Positions 27,467-36,191 of a stretch of DNA of 64,000 nt are shown here, piece after piece (position 1 is the first letter of the stretch; each line of letters opens with the position of its first letter). The stretch comes from Bordetella genomosp. 11 (lineage in GTDB: Bacteria; Pseudomonadota; Gammaproteobacteria; Burkholderiales; Burkholderiaceae_B). The position numbers and the translations under genes were made by a program. The notes beneath the pieces were generated by a model, which was not told the DNA's origin, did not search any database, and worked only from the letters and a program-made list of their open reading frames with translations. The stretch covers positions 434,001 to 498,000 of the forward strand of contig NZ_NEVS01000001.1 in the NCBI RefSeq assembly GCF_002261215.1, in the 5' to 3' direction.

Positions 27467-28180
27467 GTGACACTGGACCATGCCATCTTCCGGCGTTGGC
27501 CGGCACAGCATCCCGATCGACTCCAACTTTTTTCATTGCCGACGCCCAACGGCGTGAAGGTCGGCATCATGCTGGAGGAAACCGGGCTGGCCTATGAACC
27601 GCATCGCATCGATATCACGGCCAATGAAAGCCACGACCCGGCGTTCCTCGCGCTCAATCCCAATGGCAAGATCCCGGCGATCTACGATCCCGACGGACCG
27701 GGCGGCCGGCCGCTGGCCTTGTTCGAGTCGGGCGCGATCCTGATCTATCTCGCCGACAAGACAGGGCAGTTTCTCTCGACGGATCCCCACACGCGCTACG
27801 AAACGATCCAGTGGCTGATGTGGCAGATGGGCGGGGTCGGGCCGATGTTCGGCCAGGTTGGTTTCTTCAATAAGTTCGCCGGCAAAGCGTACGAAGACAA
27901 GCGTCCGCGCGACCGATACGCAGCCGAGTCGGCACGGCTGCTGGGCGTCCTTGACCAAAGGCTCGCCGGTCGCGACTGGGTCATCGGCGCCGACTACACC
28001 ATCGCCGATATTTCGCTGCTCGGCTGGGTGCGTAACCTGATCGGCTTTTACGAAGCGCGCGAGCTTGTCGGCTTCGACCGCTTTGCGCATGTGCAGGCGT
28101 GGCTCGAGCGTGGCCTCGCGCGCCCTGCAGTGCAGCGCGGATTGAGGGTGACGGAGCACGTCGCCGAGCGGCGGGTTTGA
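27467..28180 (+). CDS. glutathione S-transferase (YfcG/Ure2p-like)
   Basis: This 237-residue GST has an N-terminal thioredoxin-fold domain beginning LQLFSLPTPNGVKVGIMLEE, with NPNGKIPAI and the cis-Pro, LFESGAILIYLADKTG with the Glu-Ser pair that binds the gamma-glutamyl group, and an all-helical C-terminal domain with WVIGADYTIADISLL. TPNG in the active site and the WLMWQMGGVGPMFGQ helix fit the Nu-class disulfide-bond oxidoreductases. The GTG start at 27467 follows AGGAGA at a good distance. It lies 160 bp downstream of the cupin gene on the same strand. Confidence 0.88.
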   Translation: MTLDHAIFRRWPAQHPDRLQLFSLPTPNGVKVGIMLEETGLAYEPHRIDITANESHDPAFLALNPNGKIPAIYDPDGPGGRPLALFESGAILIYLADKTGQFLSTDPHTRYETIQWLMWQMGGVGPMFGQVGFFNKFAGKAYEDKRPRDRYAAESARLLGVLDQRLAGRDWVIGADYTIADISLLGWVRNLIGFYEARELVGFDRFAHVQAWLERGLARPAVQRGLRVTEHVAERRV

Positions 28181-28229
28181 TACGGAATGCGGCGATACGT
28201 TTCCACGTGATTTCGGCACACCCGAAATA

Positions 28230-28259
28230 TTGCGGTCTGCCTTCAAACGCATTCATAAT
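28230..28259 (+). promoter_or_regulatory. candidate promoter for the lipoprotein at 28425
   Basis: TTGCGG (28230-28235) and CATAAT (28254-28259) are separated by 18 bp. The match is modest and would give a leader of about 160 nt. Confidence 0.25.
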
Positions 28260-28424
28260 CTTGCCAATTCCGGCGCCCCCGCCGGGATACCCGCCTATAT
28301 GCGCGCGCAGGTGCGGCCGGTATCGGCCGCTCCGCCCGCGCCAAAATACGCTCTTCGCCACGACAACAGCCGGGTGCTCTGCTGTATCGAAATGGCCAGG
28401 AATTCCATCAGGCCCCGAGGGACC

Positions 28425-28709
28425 ATGTCCATTTCAATGCTGATCCGCCGTACCGCACTGCTGTTTCTCGTCGCGCTCGTGTCCGCGTGCTCTTCCACAA
28501 AGACCAGCCCCGATGTTCCCAGCGGCAAGGCGGCTTCGTCGAGCCCGACCGTCACCACCAGCCAGGCAGCCGACTCATGCAGGTCCAACCGCAGCAAATG
28601 CATCTACAAGGGCCAGTACGAGGCGGGCGAGCGCGACTATGCCGAAAAAGAGGCGAAGCGCCTGAACATGGCCGAGCTGGAGCGGCTGCGCCGGGCCTTC
28701 GGTAATTGA
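28425..28709 (+). CDS. small lipoprotein, paralogue of the one at 26052
   Basis: The 94-residue protein has a signal peptide with lipobox LVSAC (Cys22), a Ser/Thr/Pro-rich linker, then CRSNRSKCIYKGQYEAGERD and YAEKEAKRLNMAELERLRRA. The two cysteines and the YxGxYEAGExxYAxxEAxRLN block are shared with the product of 26052-26258. The C-terminal charged segment is probably helical. GAGGGACC precedes the ATG as ribosome site. The gene ends 27 bp from the ftsH stop and is convergent with it. Function unknown. Confidence 0.65.
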   Translation: MSISMLIRRTALLFLVALVSACSSTKTSPDVPSGKAASSSPTVTTSQAADSCRSNRSKCIYKGQYEAGERDYAEKEAKRLNMAELERLRRAFGN

Positions 28710-28736
28710 CGCGCCCGGCGGCGGCGTTCGAAGTAT

Positions 28737-30566
28737 CTATGCCGCTGGCGCGATGCGGGCCTGGGCCGCGATGCCGTGCAGCTCGCTTTCGTCCAGGGTT
28801 TCCTTTTCCAGCAACAGCCTGGCGGTGCGTTCCAGGACGTCGCGCCGCTCTTCCAGCATTTTCACGGTGCGCGCGAACGCCGTTTCGATAATCTGGTGCA
28901 CCGTCCGGTCGACCACCGCCGCGGTGGCCTCGGAATAATCGCGTTCCGTCGTGGACGAGGCCAGCTCATCCGGGACCAGGAAAGAGCGGCGGTCCCGTTC
29001 CAGCGAAACGTTGCCAATGGTTTCGGTCATCCCGTAGCGCATGGCCATTGCGCGCGCGATGTCGGTGACCTTGGCCAGATCGTCCGCCGCGCCGGTGGAC
29101 AGGTGCCCGTAGACCACCCATTCGGCGGCGCGGCCCCCCAGCAGCACCGCCATCTTGTTTTCCAGTTCCTCGCGCGTCATCAGGAAGCGATCCTCCGTGG
29201 GGCGCTGGATGGTGTAGCCCAGCGCGCCGACGCCGCGCGGAATGATCGACACCTTGTGGACCGGATCCACGCCGGGCAGGGCCATGGCGATCAATGCATG
29301 GCCGGTCTCGTGGTAGGCCACGACTTCGCGCTCTTTCGGGTTGAGCAGCCGGTTGCGCTTTTCCAGGCCGGCGACGATACGTTCGATGGCGTTGTTGAAG
29401 TCCTCCATCGCCACGGCCGTGGCCTGCCGGCGGGTGGCCAGCAGCGCCGCTTCGTTGACGAGGTTGGCGAGGTCGGCGCCGGTAAAGCCGGGCGTCAGCG
29501 CCGCCACGCTTGCCGCGTCCACGTCCGGCGCCAGCGTGACTTTCTTCATGTGCACTTTCAGGATCTGGATGCGGCCCTGCTTGTCGGGCCGGTCCACCAG
29601 CACCTGGCGGTCGAAGCGGCCTGCGCGCAGCAGCGCCGGGTCCAGGATTTCGGGCCGGTTGGTGGCCGCCAGCAGGACCAGGCCGGTCGATGCATCGAAG
29701 CCGTCGAGTTCGACCAGCAACTGGTTCAGCGTCTGTTCCTTTTCGTCGTGGCCGCCCATGGGGCCGATCCCGCGCGCCCGGCCCAAGGCGTCGAGTTCGT
29801 CGATGAAGATGATGGCGGGGGCCTTGGCGCGGGCCTGCTCGAACAGGTCGCGCACCCGCGCCGCGCCGACACCCACGAACATCTCGACGAACTCCGAACC
29901 CGAGATCGAAAAGAACGGTACCTTGGCCTCGCCCGCCACGGCCCGCGCCAGCAGGGTCTTGCCGGTGCCGGGCGGTCCGACCAGCAGCACACCCTTGGGC
30001 ATGCGGCCGCCCAGGCGCCCATATTCCTTGGGATTGCGCAGGAAATCGATGATCTCTTTGAGTTCTTCCTTGGCTTCATCGACGCCCGCGACGTCATCGA
30101 ACGTGACGCGGGTATCGGTTTCGACATAGACCTTGGCCTTGCTTTTGCCTATCTGCATCAGCCCGCTGCCGATGCCGCCGCCCATCCGGCGCAGGATGAA
30201 TATCCATACCCCGGCGAACAGCACCACCGGCAGCACCCACGACAGCAGGTCGCGCAGGAAAGTGCTTTCGATCTGGCCGGTGACCACCGCGCCATGCTCG
30301 CGCAGCTGGCGGGCGATGTCGGGCTGGACGCGGGTGGTGATGAAATGGGTACGGCCTTCCTGCGGCGTGGTGAAACGGCCCTGGATGTATTGGTCGGATA
30401 CGGCGGCCTCGGCGATCTGGCCGGCGTCCAGGTAGGTCTCGAACTGGCTGTAGGGGATCTGCGCGACTTGCTGGGTGGCGGTGTAGAACGATTGAAACCA
30501 AAGCAAGGCGGCGATCGCCAGCAGCCAGTAGCCCAGGTGGAACTGCGTCTTCCGGTTGATTTTCAT
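28737..30566 (-). CDS. ATP-dependent zinc metalloprotease FtsH (second-type paralogue)
   Basis: This 609-residue AAA+ protease has two N-terminal membrane helices (about 10-25 and 108-126) around a periplasmic domain, Walker A GPPGTGKT at 197-204, Walker [10 protein letters not shown], the SRH region [20 protein letters not shown], and the zinc site HETGH near 419-423 (housekeeping FtsH usually has HEAGH). It degrades membrane and damaged proteins. The lack of rlmE/folP neighbours suggests that it is not the housekeeping ftsH but an accessory copy, like FtsH of the transferable heat-resistance islands. A small-heat-shock-protein tail immediately upstream supports that comparison. ATG 30566 ([17 protein letters not shown]) is chosen over a longer arginine-rich frame. 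Confidence 0.9.
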   Translation of the reverse strand: MKINRKTQFHLGYWLLAIAALLWFQSFYTATQQVAQIPYSQFETYLDAGQIAEAAVSDQYIQGRFTTPQEGRTHFITTRVQPDIARQLREHGAVVTGQIESTFLRDLLSWVLPVVLFAGVWIFILRRMGGGIGSGLMQIGKSKAKVYVETDTRVTFDDVAGVDEAKEELKEIIDFLRNPKEYGRLGGRMPKGVLLVGPPGTGKTLLARAVAGEAKVPFFSISGSEFVEMFVGVGAARVRDLFEQARAKAPAIIFIDELDALGRARGIGPMGGHDEKEQTLNQLLVELDGFDASTGLVLLAATNRPEILDPALLRAGRFDRQVLVDRPDKQGRIQILKVHMKKVTLAPDVDAASVAALTPGFTGADLANLVNEAALLATRRQATAVAMEDFNNAIERIVAGLEKRNRLLNPKEREVVAYHETGHALIAMALPGVDPVHKVSIIPRGVGALGYTIQRPTEDRFLMTREELENKMAVLLGGRAAEWVVYGHLSTGAADDLAKVTDIARAMAMRYGMTETIGNVSLERDRRSFLVPDELASSTTERDYSEATAAVVDRTVHQIIETAFARTVKMLEERRDVLERTARLLLEKETLDESELHGIAAQARIAPAA

Positions 30567-30645
30567 ATCGGGTTCCCGGGACGGCCGCCACGGCCCCCGA
30601 TCGGGGCCTTGCCGGCGGGTCGTGGGTTGCGCCGTTCGCGCGGCG

Positions 30646-30765
30646 TCAGCCCTTGACCGTGATGCGCTCGACGCGGGATTGCGCGCTTGCGCTCCTGGCC
30701 AGTGTAATGGCCGGCACGCCATTCTTGAAACTGGCTTCGACCTGGTCCCCGTCGATGCGATGGCC
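30646..30765 (-). pseudogene. C-terminal remnant of a small heat-shock protein (Hsp20)
   Basis: The minus-strand frame ending at 30646 encodes IDGDQVEASFKNGVPAITLA followed by RSASAQSRVERITVKG. This matches the last beta strands and C-terminus of alpha-crystallin proteins (VEAxxxNGVLTITLPK, then RxIxVKG). Only about 40 residues remain; the rest of the alpha-crystallin domain is replaced by sequence adjoining the amidohydrolase stop. It lies 80 bp upstream of the FtsH paralogue on the same strand, the order seen in stress-tolerance islands (hsp20 then ftsH). Confidence 0.65.
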
Positions 30766-30833
30766 GGGATGCTGGCGCCGCCGGCCGCCCGATCGGCCCC
30801 CGCCTGCAGCCAGCGCCGCTCGGGGGAGGGCGG

Positions 30834-31700
30834 TTATGGACGGGGGGCGTCCAATCCCAGGAATTCCGCCGCGTTGTCGCACAGCCAGCGTTGGCGGATG
30901 TCCTCCGGCAGGGGCAAGGCGGCGAATTCATCCAGGGTGCGGGGCACCGGCATCATGGGGAAGGCGGTGCCGAAGATCATGCGGTGCTTCAGGATCGTCT
31001 TGCCGTACTGCAATAGCGGCTCGTAGCCGGAATGCGGCGTGGTCATCAGGCGCGGCCGGATGGCCAGGGTGCCTATCCACAGATTGGGATGGCGCCATGC
31101 CACGGCGATCAACTCGTTGACCCAGGGCCACCCCGGCGGCGAGGCGCATACGCGCAACTCCGGAAAGTCGCGCAGCACGCGGTCCAGCGCCTGCGGATGG
31201 CCATGGTACATCGACGCGTGGGTCGAAAAATTCGTGCCGCAATGGATGTTGACGGGGACGGCCAGCTCCACGCATTTCGCATACAGGGGATAGAGCAGGC
31301 GATCATCGATGTCCAGGCCCAGTTCGAAGCCCTGGACGTTGAGGCCGCGCAGGCCCAGTTCGCGGACCGCATGGTCGAACTCCCGCACCGCCGCCATGCC
31401 GCGGTGCGGGTCGACGCCCGCAAAGCCGATATAGCGGGGCCCATGTTCGCGGCAAAAGGCCGCCACGGTCTCGTTGGCGATCTTGAAGCCGAAGGTGGAG
31501 CCCAGGTCGCGCGCCTTCAGGACCACGGCCCGCGCATCCAGGCGTTCGTAGGTGTCGAGGTAGTCGCGCAGCGCGTCCGGTCCGGTTTCGCGGTCGACCT
31601 GGGCCTCGCTGCTGCCGTAGACGCGCCGGTAGTTCGATAGATGCGGGGCCCGGCCCTCGAAACCTGGGGCGGGCGGGCGGCTGGAGAAATCGACGAACAT
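30834..31700 (-). CDS. amidohydrolase-2 family protein (gamma-resorcylate decarboxylase-like)
   Basis: The 288-residue TIM-barrel protein has GFAGVDPHRG, RGLNVQGFELGLDIDDRLLYP and PVNIHCGTNFSTH in the order typical of amidohydrolase-2 proteins such as ACMSD and resorcylate decarboxylases. The N-terminal HxH metal pair is not obvious (MFVDFSSRPPAP has no such pair), and DLGSTFGF replaces the usual early region, so the metal site may be altered. C-terminal RMIFGTAFPMMP replaces the usual GSDxP strand; the catalytic Asp is not conserved there. It is the last gene of the eight-gene minus-strand operon and starts 21 bp after the ligase stop. A hydrolase or lyase role on a CoA-pathway intermediate is possible but unproved. 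Confidence 0.75.
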   Translation of the reverse strand: MFVDFSSRPPAPGFEGRAPHLSNYRRVYGSSEAQVDRETGPDALRDYLDTYERLDARAVVLKARDLGSTFGFKIANETVAAFCREHGPRYIGFAGVDPHRGMAAVREFDHAVRELGLRGLNVQGFELGLDIDDRLLYPLYAKCVELAVPVNIHCGTNFSTHASMYHGHPQALDRVLRDFPELRVCASPPGWPWVNELIAVAWRHPNLWIGTLAIRPRLMTTPHSGYEPLLQYGKTILKHRMIFGTAFPMMPVPRTLDEFAALPLPEDIRQRWLCDNAAEFLGLDAPRP

Positions 31701-31721
31701 GGCGGTCTCCTGCCGGCGCGT

Positions 31722-33434
31722 TCAGCGCCAGCTCGATTGTTGGCGGTCGTAGCTGCCTGCGTAGGGGTCGGCGGTTTCGGCGATGAGGCGCTTCTTGGCG
31801 ATTTTGCGCGAAGGCGTGCGGGGGAAATCCTCGTCCATGTACTGCAGGTAGCGCGGTACCTTGAATGGCGCCAGATGACGGGCGCAATGCGCGAAGATAT
31901 CTTCCGGCGGCACGTCGGCGGGCGTCAGGCCCGCGCGCAGCTTGATATAGGCCTTGACCTCTTCGCGGCGCAGCGGGTCCGGGACCGGGACGACGGCGGC
32001 TTCCTCGATATCGTCCATGCCGCGCAGCACGGCTTCCACCTCGTTGGCGGCGATGTTCTCGCCCGCGCGCTTGATCATTTCCTTGATGCGCCCGACCAGG
32101 TAGTAATAGCCGTCGGCATCGCGGCGGAACAGGTCGCCGGTGCGAAACCACGCGCCGTCGAAGCTTTCCGCGTTGGCTTGCGGCCGTTTGTAATAGCCCA
32201 GGAAAATGCCGCGCCCGCGGACCCAGAGTTCGCCGATCTCGCCGTCGGGCGTGGGCGTGCCGTCTTCGTTGCGGATATTGAAGCGGCGGAATGCCGCGGG
32301 CAGGCCGCAGCTGCGCACGTGCGACATCTCGCGCGCCCATGCAGGCATCAGCGCGCCCGTGCCGATCTCCGTCATGCCATAGCCTTCCCGGGCCGTCACG
32401 TCGAAACGGCGCTGCACGTCGCGGCGCGCCGATTCCGTCCAGCCATAGATGCTGATGTACTTCAGGCTGACCTGGCGGTCCTCGTCCGATTCTGGATAAT
32501 GCGACAAGGCCGGTTCCGGGAAAATACAGTAGTGGATGCGGTAGTCCTTCAGCCAGGACATGAAGCGGCTCAGGCTCATGCGGTCGGCGATGAAGGCCGT
32601 GCCGCCCAGCGCCAGCGTCATCAGGAACTGCCACATGGGATCCATGTAGAAGAAAGGCGCCCAGATCAGGACGTTGTGGACGCCGCCCTCGGCGGTGCGC
32701 CGATGCCGGGCGGAATTGTGCGCGTGGATCATCCAGTAGTCGTGGGTCAGCAGGCAGCCCTTCGGAAAGCCGGTCGTGCCGGACGTGTACTGCAGGTTCA
32801 GTACGTCCGTACACGCCACCGGCACCGGGGCGGAGAACCCGGGCTGGCCGTCGCGCACCAGGGCGTGCCAATCCGGATAGGAGTCGGCCGCGGGCGTATC
32901 GCCGCCTTGCGTGCCGCTGTCCGTCCCGGCTGTGCGGTCCGCGCCCTGCGGCGCGTCGGGATGCCGGTGAACGATGATGCGCTCCGGCGCGAGCAGCGGC
33001 GGCAGCTCGGGCAGCGCGTCCAGCGTGGACAGCAGGTCGCGCTCGACGATGACATACTGGGCGTCCGAATCCCGCAGCACGAAATCCAGCTCGTCGGCCG
33101 TATATGAGGTGTTGACGGGCACCATCACGGCGCCGATGCGCCCCAGCGCGATCCAGCTGACGGGGAATGCCGGCGTGTTGCCCAGCATGACCGCGACGTG
33201 GCAGCCTTTGCGCACGCCACGCGCCAGCAGGCTGGAGGCCAGCCGGTCGGCGTGATCGTCCAGTTCCGCATAGGTCATGGACCGGCGTTGTTCGAACCAG
33301 ACCGCGGCGGTGGCGCCGCCCATCAGCGCGGCGCGCTGCCGCACGAATTCGCCCAGCGATTCGGGCAGGGCGAGCGATTCTTCGCGCTGGCGGCGGGCGA
33401 GCTCGTCCCGCACGGTCGAAGACTGTGTGTGCAT
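31722..33434 (-). CDS. AMP-binding acyl-CoA ligase
   Basis: This 570-residue ANL-family enzyme has the P-loop LQYTSGTTGFPKGCLLTH, the A5 motif REGYGMTEIG, DGAWFRTGDLFRRDADGYYYLVGR, and KMI-type hinge/lysine region IKEMIKRAGENIAANEVE, with the catalytic Lys near SRKIAKKRLI at the end. Crotonobetaine/carnitine-CoA ligase (CaiC-like) proteins are close by length and motif. It activates a carboxylic acid as acyl-AMP and then CoA thioester. In this operon it may act after the aldehyde dehydrogenase has made the acid. Start ATG 33434 follows AGAGGAAG. An Asp/Gly/Thr-rich insert (HPDAPQGADRTAGTDSGTQG) sits near residue 180. Confidence 0.88.
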   Translation of the reverse strand: MHTQSSTVRDELARRQREESLALPESLGEFVRQRAALMGGATAAVWFEQRRSMTYAELDDHADRLASSLLARGVRKGCHVAVMLGNTPAFPVSWIALGRIGAVMVPVNTSYTADELDFVLRDSDAQYVIVERDLLSTLDALPELPPLLAPERIIVHRHPDAPQGADRTAGTDSGTQGGDTPAADSYPDWHALVRDGQPGFSAPVPVACTDVLNLQYTSGTTGFPKGCLLTHDYWMIHAHNSARHRRTAEGGVHNVLIWAPFFYMDPMWQFLMTLALGGTAFIADRMSLSRFMSWLKDYRIHYCIFPEPALSHYPESDEDRQVSLKYISIYGWTESARRDVQRRFDVTAREGYGMTEIGTGALMPAWAREMSHVRSCGLPAAFRRFNIRNEDGTPTPDGEIGELWVRGRGIFLGYYKRPQANAESFDGAWFRTGDLFRRDADGYYYLVGRIKEMIKRAGENIAANEVEAVLRGMDDIEEAAVVPVPDPLRREEVKAYIKLRAGLTPADVPPEDIFAHCARHLAPFKVPRYLQYMDEDFPRTPSRKIAKKRLIAETADPYAGSYDRQQSSWR

Positions 33435-33493
33435 TGAATCTTCCTCTAGTATCCGGTCGCGGCGCGCAGCGTGCTCCGTCATGAACGTAGGCG

Positions 33494-34573
33494 CTATTCC
33501 AGCACCAGGCAATCCCGGTGCGACCACGTCAGCCGCACCGGCGCATCGCGCGGCAGCGGGACGCGGTCGCGTCGGTTGGGTTCCTGTACCACCATGCGGA
33601 CCGCGCCGGCCACGCGGACGTGGTGGCGCACGATGCCGCCCAGGATGATCGTGTCTTCCAGTACGCCATCCACGCCTTGCGGATCCGCGGCGGCCTGCTC
33701 GCCGCCCGGCCGCATGGCGATGCTCTCGGGCCGTATCAGCAGGCAGGCGGCTTTACCCGCCGCCGGCGCGGCGCCCGGGCAGGCGGCCCGTGTCTCGCCG
33801 AATGCGGTCGACACCGTTATGCCGTCCTCCGCGATCGCCCGTACATCGCAGGCCACCAGGTTGGCCGTGCCGATGAAGTCCGCGGCAAAGCGGGTGGCGG
33901 GGCGGAAGTACAGGTTTTCCGGGCGATCCTGCTGTTCGATGCGGCCGCCGTTCATCAGGACGATGCGGTCGGACATGGTCAGCGCCTCGTCCTGGTCATG
34001 CGTGACGTTCAGCATGGTGATGCCCAGCTCGGCATGGATGCGCCGCAGTTCCAGCTGCATCTGCTCGCGCAGCTTTTTGTCCAGGGCGCCCAGCGGTTCG
34101 TCCAGCAGGATCAGCGCCGGGTTGTAGACGATGCAGCGTGCCAGGGACACCCGTTGCTGCTGGCCGCCGGACAGCTCGCGCGGCTTGCGCGCGGCCAGGC
34201 CGGGCAGGCGGACGAGTTCCAGCACGTCGCCGACCTTGCGTTCGATCTCCGCCCTGGACAGCTTGCGTACCCGCAGCGGGAAGGCGATGTTTTCGAACAC
34301 CGTCATATGCGGCATCAGGGCGTAGTTCTGGAACACCATGCCCAGTTGCCGCTGGCTGGGCGGGCTGGTCGTGACGTCGCGGCCGTCGATGAGTATGCGT
34401 CCGGTCGACGGCGGCACCATGCCGGCGATCAGGTTCAGCAGGGTGGTCTTGCCCGAGCCGCTGGGGCCGAGCAGGGTGACGAACTCGCCTTTGCCGACGG
34501 ATAGATCCACCGGATGCAGCGCATGGATATCGCCATAGCGCTTGGAGACTTGCCGCAGTTCGATCATATTCAT
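33494..34573 (-). CDS. ABC transporter ATPase, spermidine/putrescine (PotA) type
   Basis: The 359-residue ATPase has Walker A GPSGSGKTTLLN, Q-loop VFQNYALMPHMTV, signature LSGGQQQRVSLAR, Walker B ILLDEPLGALDKKLRE and H-loop NVTHDQDEALTMSD, with a C-terminal TOBE domain. The arrangement is that of PotA/FbpC importers for polyamines, iron or other cations. It belongs with the two permeases and the binding protein of the same operon, although the FAD oxidoreductase gene is inserted between permease and ATPase. ATG 34573 has a second ATG two codons later. Confidence 0.9.
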   Translation of the reverse strand: MNMIELRQVSKRYGDIHALHPVDLSVGKGEFVTLLGPSGSGKTTLLNLIAGMVPPSTGRILIDGRDVTTSPPSQRQLGMVFQNYALMPHMTVFENIAFPLRVRKLSRAEIERKVGDVLELVRLPGLAARKPRELSGGQQQRVSLARCIVYNPALILLDEPLGALDKKLREQMQLELRRIHAELGITMLNVTHDQDEALTMSDRIVLMNGGRIEQQDRPENLYFRPATRFAADFIGTANLVACDVRAIAEDGITVSTAFGETRAACPGAAPAAGKAACLLIRPESIAMRPGGEQAAADPQGVDGVLEDTIILGGIVRHHVRVAGAVRMVVQEPNRRDRVPLPRDAPVRLTWSHRDCLVLE

Positions 34574-34593
34574 CGCGATCGGATCCCTGGATA

Positions 34594-36177
34594 TCAGTGG
34601 CGGCCGCGCAGGACCACGCGCGCCGCGTTGTGGCCGGGTACGCCCGTCACGCCGCCGCCCGGATGAACGGATGCGCCGCACTGGTACAGGCCGGTAATGG
34701 GCGTGCGATAGTCCGCCGCGCCCTGGACCGGCCGGCGGAAGAAGATCTGATCCGCGCTGAGTTCCCCATGATGGACATGGCCGCCCGGCAGCGCGAACCG
34801 TTCTTCGAGGTCCTGCGGCGCCAGTACCTGGACGTGGTCCACGCAGCCGCGAAAGCCCGGCGCATGCGCTTCCAGCGTCTCGAACACGGTATCGCGCAGG
34901 TGGTCGCGCGCCGCATCGCGGTCCAGGTCGCGCAGCCGGTAGGGCGCGTGCTGGCCGAAGATGCTGATCAGGTGCTTGCCTGGCGGCGCAACGGTGGGAT
35001 CCAGCTGGCTGGGCGTCAGGATCACCAGGGGCAGCCGCGGCGCCAGGGTGCCATGGCGCGCGGCGTCGTAGGCCTGCTCCAGGTAATCCACCGACGGCGC
35101 GATACGGACTTGGGTGGGATAGTCGAAACCGGCCGACGCGGCATCGAAGTCCGTGAAGACCGGCAGCCGGTTCATCGCCAGGTTCACCTTGAAGGCGTGC
35201 GAGGTGTCCCGGATGCGGTCGACACGCGCCAGGAATTCCGCCGGTACATGCGCCGGGTCGAGCAGCCGGCGGAACAGGACCTTGGTGGCGGTGTTGGACA
35301 CGACGCATTTCGCGTGCAGCGTTTCGCCGCTTTCCAGCGTGACGCCCGTCGCGCGGCCGTGCTCGACATTGACGCGGGCCACCGGCGCGCCCAGGCGGAC
35401 TTCCATGCCATGGGCCTGCCCGGCGGCGGCGATGGCCTCGGAAATCGATCCCATGCCGCCGCGCACGAAGCCCGCCGGGCCGGCGGGGGTGGTGTGATCG
35501 CGCACGTAGCCGCGCAGCAGGACGTAGGCCGATCCAGGCGCGGACAGCGTGGTGGTGGCGCCGCCGCACGACACGTAGAAACCCAGGGCCGCGATGATCT
35601 CGTCCGACTGGAACCAGCGTCCGAGGAAATCGCGCGCGCTCAGCGTGAGGACATCGTAAAGGTCGTGGAACTGGTCGCCGATGTTGCGGTAGCGCCAGGC
35701 AAAGCGCAGCAGGCGCAGGCGGGAAGGCAGGTCGCGCGCGGCCGGATCGGGAGGGATCTCCCACAGCATGCGCGATACCGTGGCACCCAGCCTGGCCATG
35801 TGGTCGCGATAACGGGGATAGGCCGCCGCATCGGCGCGGCTATAGCGCGCCATGTCGGCGCGGAGCCGGGCGTCGTCGCCGAACACCAGGCTGCGGCCCT
35901 GGCCATACAGGTGCAGCATGGGCGTGGGGCGGATGACGGCATAGCCGTGGCGAGCCAGCTCCAGTTCCTGGATGATGCGCGGTTGCAGCAAGGCCATGGT
36001 GTAGGAGGCCACGGATACCCGGTAGCCCGGCCAGACCGCCTCGCTGACGGCCGCGCCGCCGATGACCTCGCGCCGCTCGAGCACGCAGACCTTGCGTCCC
36101 GCGCGTGCCAGGTAGGCGCCGCAGACCAGGCCGTTGTGTCCACCGCCGATGATGATCGCGTCGTAGCTTGTCGCCAT
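34594..36177 (-). CDS. FAD-dependent oxidoreductase, phytoene-desaturase/Pyroxd2-like
   Basis: The 527-residue flavoprotein has an N-terminal dinucleotide fold AIIIGGGHNGLVCGAYLARA, the next strand KVCVLERREVIGGAAVSE, and a C-terminal FAD signature YQCGASVHPGGGVTGVPGHN. These place it in the CrtI/amine-oxidase superfamily next to Pyroxd2. Such proteins oxidise C-C or C-N bonds using FAD and oxygen or quinone. Placed between permease and ATPase genes of a polyamine-type importer and with an aldehyde dehydrogenase, it is a good candidate for the first oxidation of the imported amine. No carotenoid synthesis genes are nearby, so phytoene desaturation is unlikely. Confidence 0.85.
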   Translation of the reverse strand: MATSYDAIIIGGGHNGLVCGAYLARAGRKVCVLERREVIGGAAVSEAVWPGYRVSVASYTMALLQPRIIQELELARHGYAVIRPTPMLHLYGQGRSLVFGDDARLRADMARYSRADAAAYPRYRDHMARLGATVSRMLWEIPPDPAARDLPSRLRLLRFAWRYRNIGDQFHDLYDVLTLSARDFLGRWFQSDEIIAALGFYVSCGGATTTLSAPGSAYVLLRGYVRDHTTPAGPAGFVRGGMGSISEAIAAAGQAHGMEVRLGAPVARVNVEHGRATGVTLESGETLHAKCVVSNTATKVLFRRLLDPAHVPAEFLARVDRIRDTSHAFKVNLAMNRLPVFTDFDAASAGFDYPTQVRIAPSVDYLEQAYDAARHGTLAPRLPLVILTPSQLDPTVAPPGKHLISIFGQHAPYRLRDLDRDAARDHLRDTVFETLEAHAPGFRGCVDHVQVLAPQDLEERFALPGGHVHHGELSADQIFFRRPVQGAADYRTPITGLYQCGASVHPGGGVTGVPGHNAARVVLRGRH

Positions 36178-36191
36178 GGTTTCCCTGGTCG

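Noticed and set aside
28776..30656. 626-codon plus-strand frame opposite ftsH
   Set aside because: Antisense shadow; composition is low-complexity and no family fits, whereas the minus strand encodes a complete FtsH.
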